From: JACJVV01 sp964581515 | GTDB lineage: Archaea; Nanobdellota; Nanobdellia; Woesearchaeales; JACJVV01 | DNA length: 64,000 nt | Direction of reading: 5' to 3' | NCBI GenBank assembly: GCA_964581515.1 | Contig: CAZOOV010000011.1 | Coordinates: 1-64,000 of the forward strand | Shown here: piece after piece, positions 26,050-35,002 of the stretch | How positions within the stretch are numbered: the stretch's first letter is position 1 | How the letters are laid out: the number at the start of each line of letters is the position of its first letter | Translations under genes and position numbers: made by a program | Notes under the pieces: generated by a model | What the model was told of the DNA's origin: nothing | Database searches by the model: none | Seen by the model: only the letters and a program-made list of their open reading frames with translations

Positions 26050-26907
26050 ATCTCTGCTTTTAGGTCTTAAAGCTGCTAAGTTTTTGACATTAGACTCAAA
26101 AGTTTCTTTTCCATATTTCTGAAGCATTGCACTATAATATGCGAGATAAACATCAATAGCTCCTTCGGTGATTCCAAATCTTCCCATAGCGTCACTCTTA
26201 AGTTCAAAAAAATCTTTTGTCTTTGCCCAGGGTAAGATGCTTTTCTTTCCTTCACCTGCTTTAACAACAAGCATATCATCTAGACCAAAATAATCATCAA
26301 GGGCAAATGCAACACTTATTAGACTCTCAGGTTTTTTATCACCCAAAAGATCTGCCCAAGCGCTAGGACCAATAGAAACATCACCATTTGATCTTTCATA
26401 ACCTTCAATTTTATTAAACATAGCAGTAAGAACAGGATTAATTGTTATTTCTACATCTTCAATTTTCTGTGGAAGTATTTCTTTATATTTAACAAATGTT
26501 TTTTTCTTTTTATCTGCTTTACTACCCCCTTTGTATGCAACGTATCCTCCAACACCCACTAAAATCTCATCTAAAAGAGGGATCATATCAGGAAGCATTC
26601 CAACAGTAGCAAGATAAACAGCAGCCATTCCAAGACCAATTTGACATGTTCTTTTTTTACCAACTTGTATTAAATGATGAGTTTGTATCTCTTCAAGCAT
26701 CTGTTCTTGAATCTGATCTTTTGGTATATCACGCATCTGATCATATGTATGAATAGTAAATTTACCATGCTCAAGCCTATATACAAGATCCTCACCTTCT
26801 GCTGAAGGTGAAAGTATAGTATAATTCCTTGCAAGTGCGCTTTTTGGCACTAAGAATACATTAAGGTCTACATCCTTATGTTTTAAGTCAAGAGCTGCGT
26901 ATGCCAT
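26026..26907 (-). CDS. Hypothetical protein with a central hydrophobic hairpin
   Basis: 293 residues. An alpha/beta N-terminal part (1-100) precedes a central hydrophobic stretch (IGLGMAAVYLATVGMLPDMIPLLDEILVGVGGYVAYKGG) that could be a re-entrant pair or two short membrane helices. A soluble C-terminal domain follows. No family recognised. It converges on the gene at 25600-26049, with overlapping 3' ends. Confidence 0.65.
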   Translation of the reverse strand: MAYAALDLKHKDVDLNVFLVPKSALARNYTILSPSAEGEDLVYRLEHGKFTIHTYDQMRDIPKDQIQEQMLEEIQTHHLIQVGKKRTCQIGLGMAAVYLATVGMLPDMIPLLDEILVGVGGYVAYKGGSKADKKKKTFVKYKEILPQKIEDVEITINPVLTAMFNKIEGYERSNGDVSIGPSAWADLLGDKKPESLISVAFALDDYFGLDDMLVVKAGEGKKSILPWAKTKDFFELKSDAMGRFGITEGAIDVYLAYYSAMLQKYGKETFESNVKNLAALRPKSRDLVDVRKD

Positions 26908-27041
26908 TGTAAGAAACAGTTCAAAATGGATTTATAAATGTTTCGTTCTTTACTACTCGAAAGTAATTAATTAAATATGTAAAGAATAAAACCAAAAATA
27001 AAATAATAAGAATAAAAAACAACTAAATTTCAATAGAAAAT

Positions 27042-28127
27042 CTATTTTTTCTTAACATTATGTACCCAAATCTCTCTTTGAGGGAAAGGGATATTGATCT
27101 TATTCTTATTCAATGCATTATACAATTTCTTGATTACACTTTGATGAGTTGTCCATTTATTGCTGAGATCATCAACATAAAACATCATCTTAAACTCTAA
27201 AGCTGAATCTGCCATATTCATAAACCAGCATTTAGCAGCTGGATCTTTAAGGACAAACTTCTCTCCTTTAAGTGTATCCATAGCTATTTTTACTACTTTA
27301 TCTATATTTGATCCATAAGCAACACCAAACAATAAATCTATCCTGATAGTTCTATCAGGCTGGTTATAATTAATTACCATTGAATCAACTAATTTTGAAT
27401 TAGGAATCACAAGTATTTGATTTGTCCAAGTCTTGATTCGTGTACTTCTTATTCCAATATCATATACAGCACCTGATTCTCCTGAAGAAAGTTTTACAAC
27501 GTCACCTACCTTAATAGTCTTATCAAGTATCAAAGAAACTCCACCAAATATGTTTGCAAGAGTTGGTTGAAGTGCAAACGCAATAGCAAGACCACCAATA
27601 CCAAGTCCAGCAAGAAGAGGACCTATTTCTATACCCCATATTGAGAGAATCCACAACACTCCAAAAACATATGCAATACCTGTAACAACTTGATGCAAAA
27701 GCCTAAGTAACTGGTCGTCTAAAGAAGATTTAGTCCTTTGTGCCCAGATTAGACCCCATCCTTCAATCATGATATTCAATATCTTAACGCCTGTAAAGAT
27801 AGTCACCATTATGATTACAGAATCAAGAGTAAAATCAACATATCTCTGAAAACCATAAACACTCCAAAGCTCCACAAAGAATAATTTGAAACCTACCAAT
27901 AATATCAATAATGAAGCAGGGTTTCGAAGTGCTAAAACAATATCATCATCAACTTTTGTTTTTGTCTTAGCTGCAAGCCTCATAAAAATCTTTTCAATTA
28001 CTTTCACTACAAGCTTTGCAAGAAAAAAGAAAAGTATAAGTATTAATGTCGCTGAAATATATTTATTAGAATTAAGTATAGTGTTTAAGAATCCAATAAA
28101 TGATGTAATCAATTTCTCGCCTGCCAT
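27042..28127 (-). CDS. MscS family mechanosensitive ion channel
   Basis: 361 residues. Several N-terminal transmembrane helices lead to the pore-lining helix and beta domain signature: GIGGLAIAFALQPTLANIFGGVSLILDKTIKVGDVV. VYDIGIRSTRIKTWTNQILVIPNSKLV follows, then the cytosolic alpha/beta vestibule. It would release solutes under hypo-osmotic shock. A second, much smaller MscS-like protein is encoded at 48456-49016. Confidence 0.95.
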   Translation of the reverse strand: MAGEKLITSFIGFLNTILNSNKYISATLILILFFFLAKLVVKVIEKIFMRLAAKTKTKVDDDIVLALRNPASLLILLVGFKLFFVELWSVYGFQRYVDFTLDSVIIMVTIFTGVKILNIMIEGWGLIWAQRTKSSLDDQLLRLLHQVVTGIAYVFGVLWILSIWGIEIGPLLAGLGIGGLAIAFALQPTLANIFGGVSLILDKTIKVGDVVKLSSGESGAVYDIGIRSTRIKTWTNQILVIPNSKLVDSMVINYNQPDRTIRIDLLFGVAYGSNIDKVVKIAMDTLKGEKFVLKDPAAKCWFMNMADSALEFKMMFYVDDLSNKWTTHQSVIKKLYNALNKNKINIPFPQREIWVHNVKKK

Positions 28128-28177
28128 ATTCTTTGTTAAGGATATATTTATTTATATACTTTACTAATCATCAGAGT

Positions 28178-28206
28178 AAAAAGTCAGCTTTGCCTGATGG
28201 GGTGAT
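28178..28206 (+). repeat. Dispersed hairpin repeat, left half only (copy B)
   Basis: AAAAAGTCAGCTTTGCCT followed by GATGGGGTGAT matches the left arm of the copy at 61247 almost base for base. No matching right arm follows: the element ends at the stop codon of the redoxin gene. It may be a truncated copy. Confidence 0.65.
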
Positions 28207-28208
28207 AA

Positions 28209-28448
28209 TCATCTATGGCTAATCATTGTCTCAATCTCTTCAAATCCTCTAGCAGAGTCCTGAATTTCACCGTCATCATCAACAACTATCAATGCAGGAA
28301 CCTTTCCAACACCATATTTCTTGACAAGTTCCATTCCTTCTTTTGTTGAAGCGTCAATTATCCCAAAATCCACACCACTAAGATCAAGAAAATCTTTTGC
28401 TGCAGAACAATTCGAACAATCAGGTGTTGTAAAAAGTAGATTTTCCAT
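28209..28448 (-). CDS. Small thioredoxin/glutaredoxin-like protein
   Basis: 79 residues, a minimal thioredoxin fold. The redox motif CSNC is at residues 11-14 after a beta strand (LLFTTPD), and the cis-Pro loop is GKVPALIV. The size and CxxC resemble NrdH/MJ0307-type glutaredoxin-like proteins that act as thiol-disulfide reductants. It is 9 bp downstream of the glycosidase-like gene in the same direction, with its stop abutting the truncated hairpin repeat. Confidence 0.85.
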   Translation of the reverse strand: MENLLFTTPDCSNCSAAKDFLDLSGVDFGIIDASTKEGMELVKKYGVGKVPALIVVDDDGEIQDSARGFEEIETMISHR

Positions 28449-28457
28449 TTTTATACC

Positions 28458-29567
28458 TCATTTAGTTTTACAAAGCGCAAGGTAATTCGCACACCAACTC
28501 ATCCTTTCATCAGCATAATAAAAGAATGAGCTAAATGGCTCGCCATTACCTTCAAATAATTCCAAAAAATTCTGATATTTTAAAATTATCTGTTTGTATC
28601 TAAAAAGATACTTCTTTTGCAGCTTTTTATCGACCTTACCGACAATATCAATATACAAAGGACCCATATGACACCACACACTTGAAGCTTCATATCCGCT
28701 TGCAAATAGATCAAATAATCTAAGTTTAACACCTTTTACATCTTTTGATGTATATCTCAAAGGAAAAGGCGCGTCCAAACCTTTCTTCCTTATAGTTGCA
28801 ACAACCTTCTTCAGCTTTTTATTATCATCTATAACACCAGTCCAGAAGGCAAATACATTTGCATCTCCAGCAAGATACTTCTTTTTAGACATATCATCTA
28901 AGAAATATTCCCCTTCCCAAAAATTATCAATAATCAATTCATTATAATTATATTTCTCAAGAGGATTAACAAATCCCAATTTATCACATGCCTGTTGCAC
29001 AAGATAAAGCATACAATTATCATAACAAGATGATCTCCTTTTGGAATGATCTTTCATAGATGAAAAGAAATAATCAGATCTCACAAGTCCTGTTTTCTTA
29101 TCAACGACAAAACTAAAGAATTTATCCACTTCCATCTGTAAAAAATCCTTGTATTCGGAAACAAGTTTCATATCACCCAAACAAGAAAGAGAATAAAGAA
29201 GATAAGCAAGACTGTCGACTGCATAATTAGGAAAATCAAAAGGCTTTCCTTTATTGTTTATGCTTGTACATACCTTCCCATGCCTCGCAAACTGTTTCAG
29301 GGCATATGAAAGTGTATTCCCGACTTTTTCCTTATAACCCAAATTCAACAAAGACTGAACTATCCATCCAAAATCTCTGCAATAGAATGTCTGAAAATGT
29401 CCTGCACTCACTTTGAAATATTTCCTAACAGGGTCATAACAATCTTCAAGTATCTGTTTGCATATTTCAATATCACTCCCTTTGTATTTCTTGACCCCAT
29501 GTTTCTTGACGTAAATAGATCTCTTAAACATTCGAAGTCCCTCAGAAATATGTATCAGCTGCAACAT
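28458..29567 (-). CDS. (alpha/alpha)6-barrel glycosidase-like protein
   Basis: 369 residues. The ATG at 29567 has the Shine-Dalgarno GGTGAT directly upstream, so the longer frame to 29642 is rejected. It is rich in paired helices with conserved-looking aromatic/acidic sites (FYCRDFGWIVQSLLNLG, YAVDSLAYLLYSL, DANVFAFWTGV, SGYEASSVWCHMGPLY), as in GH15/GH63-type glucosidase folds. No signal peptide. The catalytic acids cannot be assigned with certainty. It could act on intracellular glycan or storage polysaccharide. Moderate call. Confidence 0.55.
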   Translation of the reverse strand: MLQLIHISEGLRMFKRSIYVKKHGVKKYKGSDIEICKQILEDCYDPVRKYFKVSAGHFQTFYCRDFGWIVQSLLNLGYKEKVGNTLSYALKQFARHGKVCTSINNKGKPFDFPNYAVDSLAYLLYSLSCLGDMKLVSEYKDFLQMEVDKFFSFVVDKKTGLVRSDYFFSSMKDHSKRRSSCYDNCMLYLVQQACDKLGFVNPLEKYNYNELIIDNFWEGEYFLDDMSKKKYLAGDANVFAFWTGVIDDNKKLKKVVATIRKKGLDAPFPLRYTSKDVKGVKLRLFDLFASGYEASSVWCHMGPLYIDIVGKVDKKLQKKYLFRYKQIILKYQNFLELFEGNGEPFSSFFYYADERMSWCANYLALCKTK

Positions 29568-29645
29568 AACATCACCTAGAATTAGCAAATTAATAAACAT
29601 TTCCCAGAAACATATTAAAAAAAGAAAACCAACCATAGACAACGA

Positions 29646-29700
29646 AATTCGGACAGCTTTATGCTGTCCTTAATACCGCAGCCTACAGCCGAAACTGTAG
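29646..29700 (-). other. Hairpin cluster immediately 3' of tRNA-Arg
   Basis: On the minus strand, TACAG-TTTCGG-CTGTA and GGACAGC-ATAAA-GCTGTCC follow the tRNA 3' end within 55 bp, and CGGCT/CCGAA segments allow further pairing. There is no T-run, so a plain terminator is unlikely. It may be a processing structure or a small RNA co-transcribed with the tRNA. Confidence 0.4.
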
Positions 29701-29845
29701 CGCGCTGGAGAGGATTTGAACCCCCGACCTAATGCTTTCCACTCGTAAAAATAGGAGGCATTCGCTCTATTTGCATCACGTTAATGGGACAAGCCCAAGA
29801 ATCTTTAATAATTGATTCTTCGTGTCCATGCTGAGCTACCAGCGC
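29701..29845 (-). tRNA. tRNA-Arg(CCT) with two introns
   Basis: Acceptor arms GCGCTGG and CCAGCGC close a 145-nt gene. Removing about 55 nt from the D-loop (29771-29825) restores GCTCAGCATGGATAGAGC. Removing about 15 nt (29736-29750) after position 37 restores the anticodon arm AATGC-CTCCTAA-GCATT with anticodon CCT. The T-arm GGGGG-TTCAAAT-CCTCT is intact. The D-loop insert carries its own stems (GGACA/TGTCC and AAGAATC/GATTCTT), as expected of a bulge-helix-bulge intron. Exact splice points are inferred. Confidence 0.88.
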
Positions 29846-29872
29846 ATAGTGATGAAGAAATTTAACCTATTT

Positions 29873-30466
29873 TTAAAGCTTTTCTACAATAGGCAGGATT
29901 TCATTAAAATCAGAAATAATAGTGAAAGGATTTCCTTTCTTTAATCTTTCCTTCTCATGAAAACCAAAATCAACAGCAATGGATTTCATATGTACTTTAT
30001 TTGCCTCTAAGATATCACCTAATGTATCTGTTACAAAAACGCATTCATCAACATTTAGATTATGTTTTTCTAGAATCATGTTAAGCTTTTTTTCTTTAGA
30101 TCTGCTTGACTCAGTTGCTAAAACCTCTTTAAAGATATTATCTAGACTATTTTTCTGAAGATAGTAATTCAAAGTCTTTTCAATATTTGATGAGACTATG
30201 AAAAGGTCAAAAGAATCTGCTAATATCAATAGTTGTTCCTTGATATGTTTGTCAATAATTAAATCCTTAAACTCAGAATGTTGCATTTCTGAGAATTTCA
30301 AGACAAGATCCGAAGTAACTTTTGGAGAACTATACACATTACCATCAAACATACTTTTATGGGCACTTCTTGAGATACCGTCTAATATTAAATTATTAAG
30401 CTTATAATTTAGCTCATAAGTATCATGGATTACACCATCAAAATCAAATATTATTGCTTTTATCAT
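29873..30466 (-). CDS. HAD superfamily phosphatase
   Basis: 197 residues. Motif I IIFDFDGVIHDT (nucleophile Asp8, acid/base Asp10), motif II LFIVSSN, and motif IV VFVTDTLGDILEAN are all present, with a helical cap between I and II. The layout is that of small phosphoglycolate-phosphatase-like enzymes (subfamily IA). Cytosolic. Substrate not predictable. It follows the tRNA-Arg gene by 27 bp on the same strand side. Confidence 0.88.
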   Translation of the reverse strand: MIKAIIFDFDGVIHDTYELNYKLNNLILDGISRSAHKSMFDGNVYSSPKVTSDLVLKFSEMQHSEFKDLIIDKHIKEQLLILADSFDLFIVSSNIEKTLNYYLQKNSLDNIFKEVLATESSRSKEKKLNMILEKHNLNVDECVFVTDTLGDILEANKVHMKSIAVDFGFHEKERLKKGNPFTIISDFNEILPIVEKL

Positions 30467-30504
30467 TTTATTTTTATCATTTTATCTTATTACTCAAGAT
30501 AGAA

Positions 30505-31578
30505 TTAGAAATCACTCAAGGTCTTTTCTACCTTATCAGTGTGTATTATTGTCGTCTTGCCTTCTTTTCCACCAGCAATTTTCTCTGTAACTATGAATTT
30601 ACTCTTGGAAAGCTTCTCAATCTTTCTTTGAAACGTCTTATAAGTCATCTGCCCACCTTGTTTTTCATACACTTTGAATAAATCACCAATTTTACTTCCT
30701 GTGTTACCACGTGCAATCTCAAGTATCCTCTGAGACTCTTCATCAAGGTCAGTAGATTTCTTTATGCTGAAATCGTTGAGTTTCTTTATAGCAAATTCAA
30801 CATCTACTATTTCTATATTCTTAGAAGCTCTTTCTTCAGATGCATTTCCTGCTTCTCTCATGATATAAAGTCCAGATCTAATATCTTGAAGCTCAGTCGC
30901 TTTCTTGACAACAAGATCAAAAGCATCATTAGCCCAGACACCTTTTTGGAATGCATATTTCATTCTATTTTCTAAAATACCCTTTGTTTCATTTGAATTA
31001 TAAGGTTTAAACTCTATAAGTTCAGGAGTAAGCCTTGATTTAACCCTCAAATCAAGATTATCCATCCATGACTTAAAATTAGTTATGAGAATTATAGTCT
31101 TTCTATAGATCTGCTCAATAAGAGTATATAGCACATCAAGTTCTTCAGATTTATCAACCTCATCAAAAACAAAGACAGCAGATTTCTTATTCACTATATC
31201 ACGAACAACTTTAAACAATTCTTCTGTCTTTTTATTCTGTGTAAATTTATATCCTAATAGATCGCATATCTCAAGAAGTACTTTGTATGTAGTATTTTTC
31301 TGCCAACAATTGACATATATAGGTATGATATCATCAGTCTCTTCTTCAAGTTCCTGGATAACATGCCTGATAGCAAGTGTTTTTCCTATTCCTGGTTTTC
31401 CATATACAAACACATTCTTGCCATTTCTCTCTGCAAATAAAGGTTTGATGCAAGAAGCTATCTTAAACTGTTCATTTTCTCTGTATGGCATAAGCTTTGG
31501 AACATAATCATAGTCCAGAGCTACATCATCCATGAAAACGCTTTCATCATCCCTTAGAATACTTTTGAATAACCCCAT
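30505..31578 (-). CDS. cdc6: Orc1/Cdc6 replication initiator
   Basis: 357 residues. AAA+ domain with Walker A GKPGIGKT at 60-67, Walker B VFVFDEVD (Asp139, Glu140) and sensor ILITN. The lid is helical (SGLYIMREAGNASEER), and the C-terminal winged helix (GDLFKVYEKQGGQMTYKTFQRKIEKLSKSKFI) binds origin DNA. Archaeal initiators usually sit next to an origin. The 130 bp upstream of this gene are very AT-rich with repeats. Confidence 0.94.
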   Translation of the reverse strand: MGLFKSILRDDESVFMDDVALDYDYVPKLMPYRENEQFKIASCIKPLFAERNGKNVFVYGKPGIGKTLAIRHVIQELEEETDDIIPIYVNCWQKNTTYKVLLEICDLLGYKFTQNKKTEELFKVVRDIVNKKSAVFVFDEVDKSEELDVLYTLIEQIYRKTIILITNFKSWMDNLDLRVKSRLTPELIEFKPYNSNETKGILENRMKYAFQKGVWANDAFDLVVKKATELQDIRSGLYIMREAGNASEERASKNIEIVDVEFAIKKLNDFSIKKSTDLDEESQRILEIARGNTGSKIGDLFKVYEKQGGQMTYKTFQRKIEKLSKSKFIVTEKIAGGKEGKTTIIHTDKVEKTLSDF

Positions 31579-31619
31579 ACCAAGAACAAGTTATGGGTGG
31601 TTTTTATAATTTTCTGTGA

Positions 31620-31714
31620 AAGAATTGAAAAATATCCAATAATAAGAATATTTAATGATAATGCTCTATGATAATGATATAATAATGATAAGATAATAAT
31701 AAAATAATGATAAT
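31620..31714. other. AT-rich repeat tract beside cdc6, possible replication origin DUE
   Basis: Roughly 95 bp between cdc6 and the next minus-strand gene is almost pure A/T, with four copies of ATGATAA(T/G) spaced irregularly (ATTTAATGATAATG, CTATGATAATGATA, TAATGATAAGA, TAATGATAATTT). The position next to the initiator gene and the repeated unwinding-type sequence fit an origin core. No classical ORB element is obvious. Confidence 0.4.
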
Positions 31715-32188
31715 TTACTTTTCAAGCTGTTGTGGCCTTAATACTTTTGTCTCACTAAGATACATCATCATTGCAACCATAGAAGATAAAGAATCATCAA
31801 GATGATCAAATGCAGGCGAAGCCATTCTATTGTATAGCAGTTCCTTTATCATAAAAGGAGTATACGCTGAAAGTTTACTAACCATAGCCTCATTTTGTTC
31901 TATATTTCTCTGTGCATCAACCATCACTGGATATGCTTTATGCGGTACTATAGACGGCAATGGATCACCTTTGTAATTAAAGACTCTTACCTCTGCAAAA
32001 GGAAATACTTTATCTACATTATCAAGATAATCCATATGTCTAGAGATATCAGGATTGAATGACATCATATCTTGAAAACTAAAACTACATCCTGAATTAA
32101 ATAGCCAAAAATCCCTTAATTCATCCTGTGCTTCTGTAACAGTCTGTGCAATGCCTCTAACAAAAGATTCAATTGCTCCTTCTTCCAT
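31715..32188 (-). CDS. Hypothetical protein, probably the C-terminal part of a frameshifted gene
   Basis: About 157 residues from the ATG at 32188 (MEEGAIESFVRG). The open frame extends upstream to 32269, overlapping the preceding gene in another frame. Helical, soluble, with no recognised family. The upstream frame continues the protein smoothly if one base is removed from an A-run near 32218-32235, so this is likely one gene of about 293 residues split by an indel or sequencing error. Confidence 0.6.
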   Translation of the reverse strand: MEEGAIESFVRGIAQTVTEAQDELRDFWLFNSGCSFSFQDMMSFNPDISRHMDYLDNVDKVFPFAEVRVFNYKGDPLPSIVPHKAYPVMVDAQRNIEQNEAMVSKLSAYTPFMIKELLYNRMASPAFDHLDDSLSSMVAMMMYLSETKVLRPQQLEK

Positions 32189-32597
32189 TACATATCTGCC
32201 AATACCATCGGAAATATAAAATTTTGATAATTTTTGGGTCTGGTTTGATTTCCAATACAGGAATATCATCCATATAAGACTTAAGCATCTCTATAAAATC
32301 ATTATCATTCATAGGAGAAGGCTTTATAGTGTAACCACCCTCAACCTCTACCATGTGATTGTCAAATAATGCTTCTTCTAATTCCATCATCAAGATGTCA
32401 TCTTCAGCATCAAAAAAACCTATATCCTGCTGTTTTGTTTGAAGGTCAGTATAAGCCTCTCTCATGCCTAATAAAAACTCAGAAAAAGACTTGAAATCTT
32501 TCCTGTATACAGTATATTCAACAGGTCTCTCTCCTTTTTGAAAACTAAAAGGATCAACAAGCTTTAACATTGAAACATCAAAATTTGCCAGTCTCAT
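32169..32597 (-). CDS. Hypothetical protein, probably the N-terminal part of a frameshifted gene
   Basis: 142 residues. The last 15 or so (YFRWYWQICNGRRSN) are out of character and come from the shifted frame. The true sequence likely continues from DPKIIK into FYISDGIGRYVMEEG of the neighbouring frame. An acidic alpha/beta protein; no family recognised. The ATG at 32597 follows an AT-rich region with a TATA-like AACTTTATAAAG. Confidence 0.6.
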   Translation of the reverse strand: MRLANFDVSMLKLVDPFSFQKGERPVEYTVYRKDFKSFSEFLLGMREAYTDLQTKQQDIGFFDAEDDILMMELEEALFDNHMVEVEGGYTIKPSPMNDNDFIEMLKSYMDDIPVLEIKPDPKIIKILYFRWYWQICNGRRSN

Positions 32598-32690
32598 AAA
32601 AAGATAAGACTCTAATTTGCTTTATAAAGTTTTGCAAGTTAATCACTAAATAGTGAAGAATTATGCTAAATTAAGAAAATTAAAAATCTA

Positions 32691-33059
32691 TCAAGCAATC
32701 TTTTGTTTAAGCCCACATCTATGACAAAAAACATTAATCCTCCTCATAGGAGTACCGCATTTAGGACAATATCCAATATAGCCATACAAGTCTTTCTTTC
32801 CTGTAAGCATTTTGGAAGTTTTATCCATAATTTTCAAATCTTCAGGCAGTTCATTTGCTTTTATTTTCTTATCTCTTGACTTTTCATTCTTAAGTATGAA
32901 ATTAATAAGTACTCTAGCAACACCGTATGCCATGAATAAATATCCTACATAAATGAAGATTGTAAGACTATTTGAATTCTGGCTCTTATTAACACTAAAA
33001 GAAATAAGTGATAGAAGTCCTCCTATTATCATAAAAACATAACCTGGTATTTTTGCCAT
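32691..33059 (-). CDS. Two-TM protein with C-terminal zinc ribbon
   Basis: 122 residues. Two N-terminal membrane helices (YVFMIIGGLLSLISF and IFIYVGYLFMAYGVARVLI) are followed by a charged linker and a zinc ribbon with CPKC and CHRC (CPKCGTPMRRINVFCHRCG). The ribbon faces the cytosol. Such small proteins are common in DPANN archaea; function unknown. Confidence 0.8.
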   Translation of the reverse strand: MAKIPGYVFMIIGGLLSLISFSVNKSQNSNSLTIFIYVGYLFMAYGVARVLINFILKNEKSRDKKIKANELPEDLKIMDKTSKMLTGKKDLYGYIGYCPKCGTPMRRINVFCHRCGLKQKIA

Positions 33060-33182
33060 ATTAGAATAATTGAAACTTATTTATTTAAAACTTTGTTATT
33101 ATAATAAAGTGGAATAAAGTGGAATAAAGAGAATCATTCAAAATGCTAAGTAAGAGTCATAGTTAAGGCCATCTAAGTAAAC

Positions 33183-33190
33183 TTTATAAA
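33183..33190 (+). promoter_or_regulatory. TATA box of glyS
   Basis: TTTATAAA lies 24-31 bp upstream of the ATG at 33214, the leaderless archaeal spacing. A short direct repeat GTGGAATAAA lies further upstream near 33108-33128. Confidence 0.6.
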
Positions 33191-33213
33191 ATGCTCAAGA
33201 TATCCAAAAGCTT

Positions 33214-34791
33214 ATGGCTGAAAAACACAAAGAAGAGAAAAAACAGGCAAAAGAAGAGAAAAAAGTCATGGATACTGAAGACATGGCTATATTTTGCAAG
33301 AGTAAAGGTTTTATCTATCTTAATTCTGAGATTTATGGAGGAGTTAAAGGCCTCTTTGATTACGGACCACTAGGTTCAGAACTAAAAAAGAATCTGAAAG
33401 ATGCATGGTGGAAATTCCATGTACAAGACAGAGAAGATATTGTAGGTATTGATGGAACAATCATAACACACCCAAAAGTATGGGAAGCTTCTGGTCATGT
33501 AGCAAATTTTGAAGATCTTATGTTTGAATGCACTAAATGTGGAGAAAAGATCCGTGCAGATACATTCATAGAGGATAATCTTGATATTGCAGCTGATGGT
33601 ATGAAAGCTGATGAACTAAACAAGATTGCACAGGATAATAAGCTTGTGTGTGAGAAATGTAAGAATCCATTCAAACCAGTTGAAGAGTTTAATCTCATGT
33701 TCAAGACAAATGTAGGTCCTAAGGCAGATAAAGAGAGCATTGCTTATCTTAGACCTGAGACAGCACAGCTTATGTTTGTTGATTTCAAACAGGTTGCTGA
33801 AAATGCAAGACTTAAGCTTCCATTTGGTATAGCACAGATGGGAAAAGCATTCAGAAATGAGATATCACCAAGAAATTTCTTGTTCAGATGCAGAGAATTT
33901 GAACAGATGGAGATAGAATATTTCATCCATCCTAAAGATACAAATAATTGTCCTTATATCGATGAAGTTATGGATTATAAGATCCTTGTTTACTCTGCAG
34001 AGATGCAAGAGAAAAAAGAGAAGACAGAAGGAAAAGAGATGTCTATGAAAGATGCACTCAAAAACAACATCATAAAGACACAGTGGCACGCTTATTGGCT
34101 AGCTACAGAACATAGCTGGTTTACTTCAATGGGTGCAAAAGGTGAGAGATTCAGGATAAGACAGCATGTACAGACTGAAAAATCACATTATGCCCTTGAT
34201 ACATGGGATCTAGAATATAAATTTCCATTTGGTTGGAAAGAGCTTCAAGGTATGGCAAACAGGACAGATTATGACTTGCAACAGCATATGAAGCATTCTG
34301 GTAAAGATCTAAGCCTTTATGATGAAGAAAATAAAGAAAAAATTGTTCCTCATGTTGTTGCTGAACCTTCACAAGGTGTAGACAGAGCATTTTTAGTATT
34401 CTTATTTGATGCTTATGAAGATGATAAAGAAAGGGGAAATATTGTTCTTCATTTATCACCTAAAATTGCTCCAATCAAAGTTGGTATTTTCCCATTGATA
34501 AACAAACTAAATGAACAAGGAAGAGAAGTATTCAAATCATTGCAAAAAGAGTTTGTCTGCACATACGATAAATCAGGAAGTGTCGGAAGAAGATATGCTA
34601 GAGCTGATGAAAGAGGTATCCCTTATTGTGTAACTGTAGATTTTGATTATATAGAGAAAGGAACCTTAACAATTCGTGATAGGGAAAGCACTAAACAGAT
34701 TGTAATCAAAAAAGAAGATCTCCTTGAGACATTGAACAATTTATTAAGTTCTAAGATTAAATTTGAAGAAGCTGGACAATTGAAGGAGTAA
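33214..34791 (+). CDS. glyS: Glycyl-tRNA synthetase, alpha2 type
   Basis: 525 residues. Class II motifs are visible: GLFDYGPLGSELKKN, FRNEISPRNFLFRCREFEQMEIEYF (motif 2) and EPSQGVDRAFL (motif 3). LRPETAQLMFVDFK is the glycine-specific signature. A zinc-type insertion holds CTKCGEK and CEKCKNPF. The C-terminal anticodon domain (APIKVGIFPLINK, VGRRYARADERGIPYCVTVD) completes the archaeal/eukaryotic-type enzyme. A short charged N-terminal extension (KHKEEKKQAKEEKK) precedes the core. Confidence 0.97.
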   Translation: MAEKHKEEKKQAKEEKKVMDTEDMAIFCKSKGFIYLNSEIYGGVKGLFDYGPLGSELKKNLKDAWWKFHVQDREDIVGIDGTIITHPKVWEASGHVANFEDLMFECTKCGEKIRADTFIEDNLDIAADGMKADELNKIAQDNKLVCEKCKNPFKPVEEFNLMFKTNVGPKADKESIAYLRPETAQLMFVDFKQVAENARLKLPFGIAQMGKAFRNEISPRNFLFRCREFEQMEIEYFIHPKDTNNCPYIDEVMDYKILVYSAEMQEKKEKTEGKEMSMKDALKNNIIKTQWHAYWLATEHSWFTSMGAKGERFRIRQHVQTEKSHYALDTWDLEYKFPFGWKELQGMANRTDYDLQQHMKHSGKDLSLYDEENKEKIVPHVVAEPSQGVDRAFLVFLFDAYEDDKERGNIVLHLSPKIAPIKVGIFPLINKLNEQGREVFKSLQKEFVCTYDKSGSVGRRYARADERGIPYCVTVDFDYIEKGTLTIRDRESTKQIVIKKEDLLETLNNLLSSKIKFEEAGQLKE

Positions 34792-34915
34792 CTAACTTAA
34801 CTGTCAATATCCTATATTTATTCTACCTACATTTATCCTAGTCATTAGTCTTATTAATCTCATCACTAACTTATTCTAAAAATAACCTATTTCTACAAAA
34901 CATTTATAAACATTA

Positions 34916-34971
34916 AGTTATATAACTATACATAATACTATAATAGTATAAAGACATAACAGTTATATAAC
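34916..34971. promoter_or_regulatory. Three palindromic sites upstream of the AbrB-type gene
   Basis: AGTTATATAACT (34916-34927) is a perfect palindrome. ATACTATAATAGTAT (34935-34949) has 7-bp arms, and AGTTATATAAC recurs at 34961-34971, overlapping the likely TATA box about 35 bp before the ATG at 35003. Repeated palindromes over the promoter of a small DNA-binding protein suggest autorepression. Confidence 0.5.
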
Positions 34972-35002
34972 CCCCTTAAATAGATAAAATAATAGAAAAC
35001 AC

